A stretch of DNA of 64,000 nt from Bimastos eiseni (taxonomy: Eukaryota > Annelida > Clitellata > Crassiclitellata > Lumbricidae): contig OY365815.1 in assembly GCA_959347315.1 (NCBI GenBank), positions 1-64,000 of the forward strand. The letters are read 5' to 3'. This document shows, piece by piece, positions 62,839 through 64,000 of the stretch (the first letter of the stretch is position 1; each line of letters starts with the position of its first letter). Made by a program: the position numbers and the translations under genes. The notes beneath the pieces are model-generated. The model was not told the DNA's origin, searched no databases, and worked only from the letters and a program-made list of their open reading frames with translations.

Positions 62839-64000
62839 CCTAACCCTGACCCTGACCCTAGGCCCTGGCCAACAAACATCCATCATACATTCAGGACGCC
62901 TATGACTTCATATACAGAATCAGAGACACTACAATAAAACCAAACTATATCTTAGTCACAGGTGATGTCACAGCATTATATACAGATATGAACGTAGATA
63001 GAACCATCACTACTGTAAAAGAATTCTTCCGTAAAAATCCAAAAACTAACAGACCAGACGCTGAACTCTTAGAACTCCTGGAAATAGCAATGAAAACTGA
63101 TGACTTCTCCTTCTGCAACAAACTCTTCCCACAAATGTTTGGGACAGCTATGAGGGAAGAACCTTTGCGCGTTACTTAGCAAACATGTACCTGGTAGAAT
63201 TTGACCAAAAAGCAATGGAGGCCTTCCACATTCACCCACTTGACTTCTTCCGGTTTCTTGACGATATCTCCTTCATATGACCCGGTACTGTCGAGGAGCT
63301 AAAACAATATGAGGCATTTCTAAATTCTTTAATCACTGACATTACAGTAACCTTAACATACAATTACACTGAAATATTAACTTCCTTGACACAACGACTT
63401 CTAGATACACAGTCCAGGACAGGACTACACTGCCGACGAGAGTTTATTTTAAACAGACAGACACGCACCATTTACTGCACAGCTCATCATTCCATCCCAA
63501 ACACACATTCACTGGCATTCTGAAATCCCAAATTTTAAGATTTAAGAGATTATCTTCATTTAATTTAGAACGGACTTCGACTACTCATGTAAGACACTAT
63601 TTGACAGTCCGATACACAGAGGATATATAGCAAACGACTACTAAGTGAAACTAAGACTAACTCATGGACCAGACGTGAAAAGAGTCCTAAAACTAAGAAC
63701 ACCGATAACAATCTCCTCCCTCCCAGTAGTCATTCCGTACAACCCACTATCTATGCGCATATTATATGAATGGAAGAAATTCCTCATGCAAGATAATAAT
63801 ACACTGCAGCATTACCGCATAATACCAGCCCACTCTAGAAATAGGAACCTAAAAGCTCCACGTAAAAATAAGCCTATAAAACACACGCAAAATACTAACA
63901 TAGGTTCAAACAAATGTAACACACCTTCATGCACACAATCATGCCCATACGCAACAGTCTCCAAAACATACTCAACCACATACACACGCCGCAAGTACAC
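62839..64000 (+). mobile_element. Array copy Y (cut by the window end)
   Basis: Like W and L: RT part 1 at 62988-63179 and the ATATGACCC stop at about 63280. The endonuclease is open to the window edge, so the array continues beyond 64000. Confidence 0.85.

Larger units (their letters stand above)
23389..64000 (+). mobile_element. Satellite-like tandem array of a truncated Penelope-like element (26 copies, continues past window)
   Basis: Head-to-tail units, mostly 1.70-1.755 kb, all in one direction. Each unit contains, in order: telomere-like spacer, 5'-truncated reverse transcriptase (from PSYIKDAYDFIN, motif A GDVTALYTDM, to motif B FGTAMG), motif C (RFLDDISFIW) and thumb, GIY-YIG-type endonuclease, 3' UTR with an (ATC)n microsatellite, and the 67-bp 3' block. 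All units share the same 5' truncation and the same frame breaks, so one dead copy was amplified. Copies A, H, N and O are shortened. Neighbours differ by family-specific variants in higher-order patterns. The zinc-ribbon-like linker CNTPSCTQSCPY before the endonuclease resembles the Neptune/Poseidon branches. Confidence 0.9.

Noticed and set aside
23389..64000. CRISPR-like or prokaryotic repeat array
   Set aside because: Units are about 1.7 kb with eukaryotic retroelement domains; telomere, introns and NUMT show an animal chromosome.

Overview
The window is an animal chromosome end, most likely from an annelid and probably a clitellate (earthworm or leech group). Two things show this. The window opens with 7.56 kb of nearly pure CCCTAA, the C-rich strand of the metazoan TTAGGG telomere. 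Further in lies a 5.4-kb nuclear copy of mitochondrial DNA in the order cob-trnW-atp6-trnR-(non-coding)-trnH-nad5-trnF-trnE-trnP-trnT-nad4L-nad4, all on one strand. That is the annelid mitochondrial order, and a control region between trnR and trnH is known from clitellates. TGA=Trp, ATA=Met and AGA=Ser are needed to read these genes, so they cannot be expressed from the nucleus. Layout from tip inward: (1) 1-7564 terminal telomere. (2) 7565-12833 three same-direction copies of one subtelomeric element (units 1-3) with identical 3' ends and different 5' ends, separated by a 0.9-kb interstitial telomere tract and a short CCTAAA spacer. (3) 12834-13037 a second interstitial telomere tract. (4) 13038-about 18420 the mitochondrial insertion, closed on the right by short telomere-like DNA that interrupts a minus-strand exon. 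(5) 18521-19402 a divergent, promoter-like region with NRF1-type and CACGTG sites. (6) 19403-22417 a decayed multi-exon gene of a widespread transposon-related family. (7) 22418-23388 no recognisable gene. (8) 23389-64000 (continuing past the window) a head-to-tail array of 26 copies, mostly about 1.72 kb, of a 5'-truncated Penelope-like retroelement (reverse transcriptase palm/thumb plus GIY-YIG-type endonuclease). The main result links the telomere to this array. Every array unit ends in a 67-bp segment followed by degenerate telomere repeats (CCTAA, CCCTGA, CCCTGA, CCCTAGG). The same 67-bp end, 59/67 identical by my hand alignment, forms the 3' end of all three subtelomeric units, where it runs straight into CCCTAA (or CCTAAA in one case). 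Both versions keep a small 3'-terminal hairpin (AATCAC-loop-GTGATT). This geometry (sense strand toward the centromere, 3' end against CCCTAA) is what priming from the G-rich telomere overhang would give. I infer an annelid telomere-associated Penelope-like element plus a non-autonomous partner family sharing its 3' end. The array copies themselves are dead: they share one frame break at RT motif B and two in the RT thumb, and the GIY-YIG active site is altered, so they look like a satellite amplified from one inactive copy. No complete functional protein-coding gene is evident in the window.
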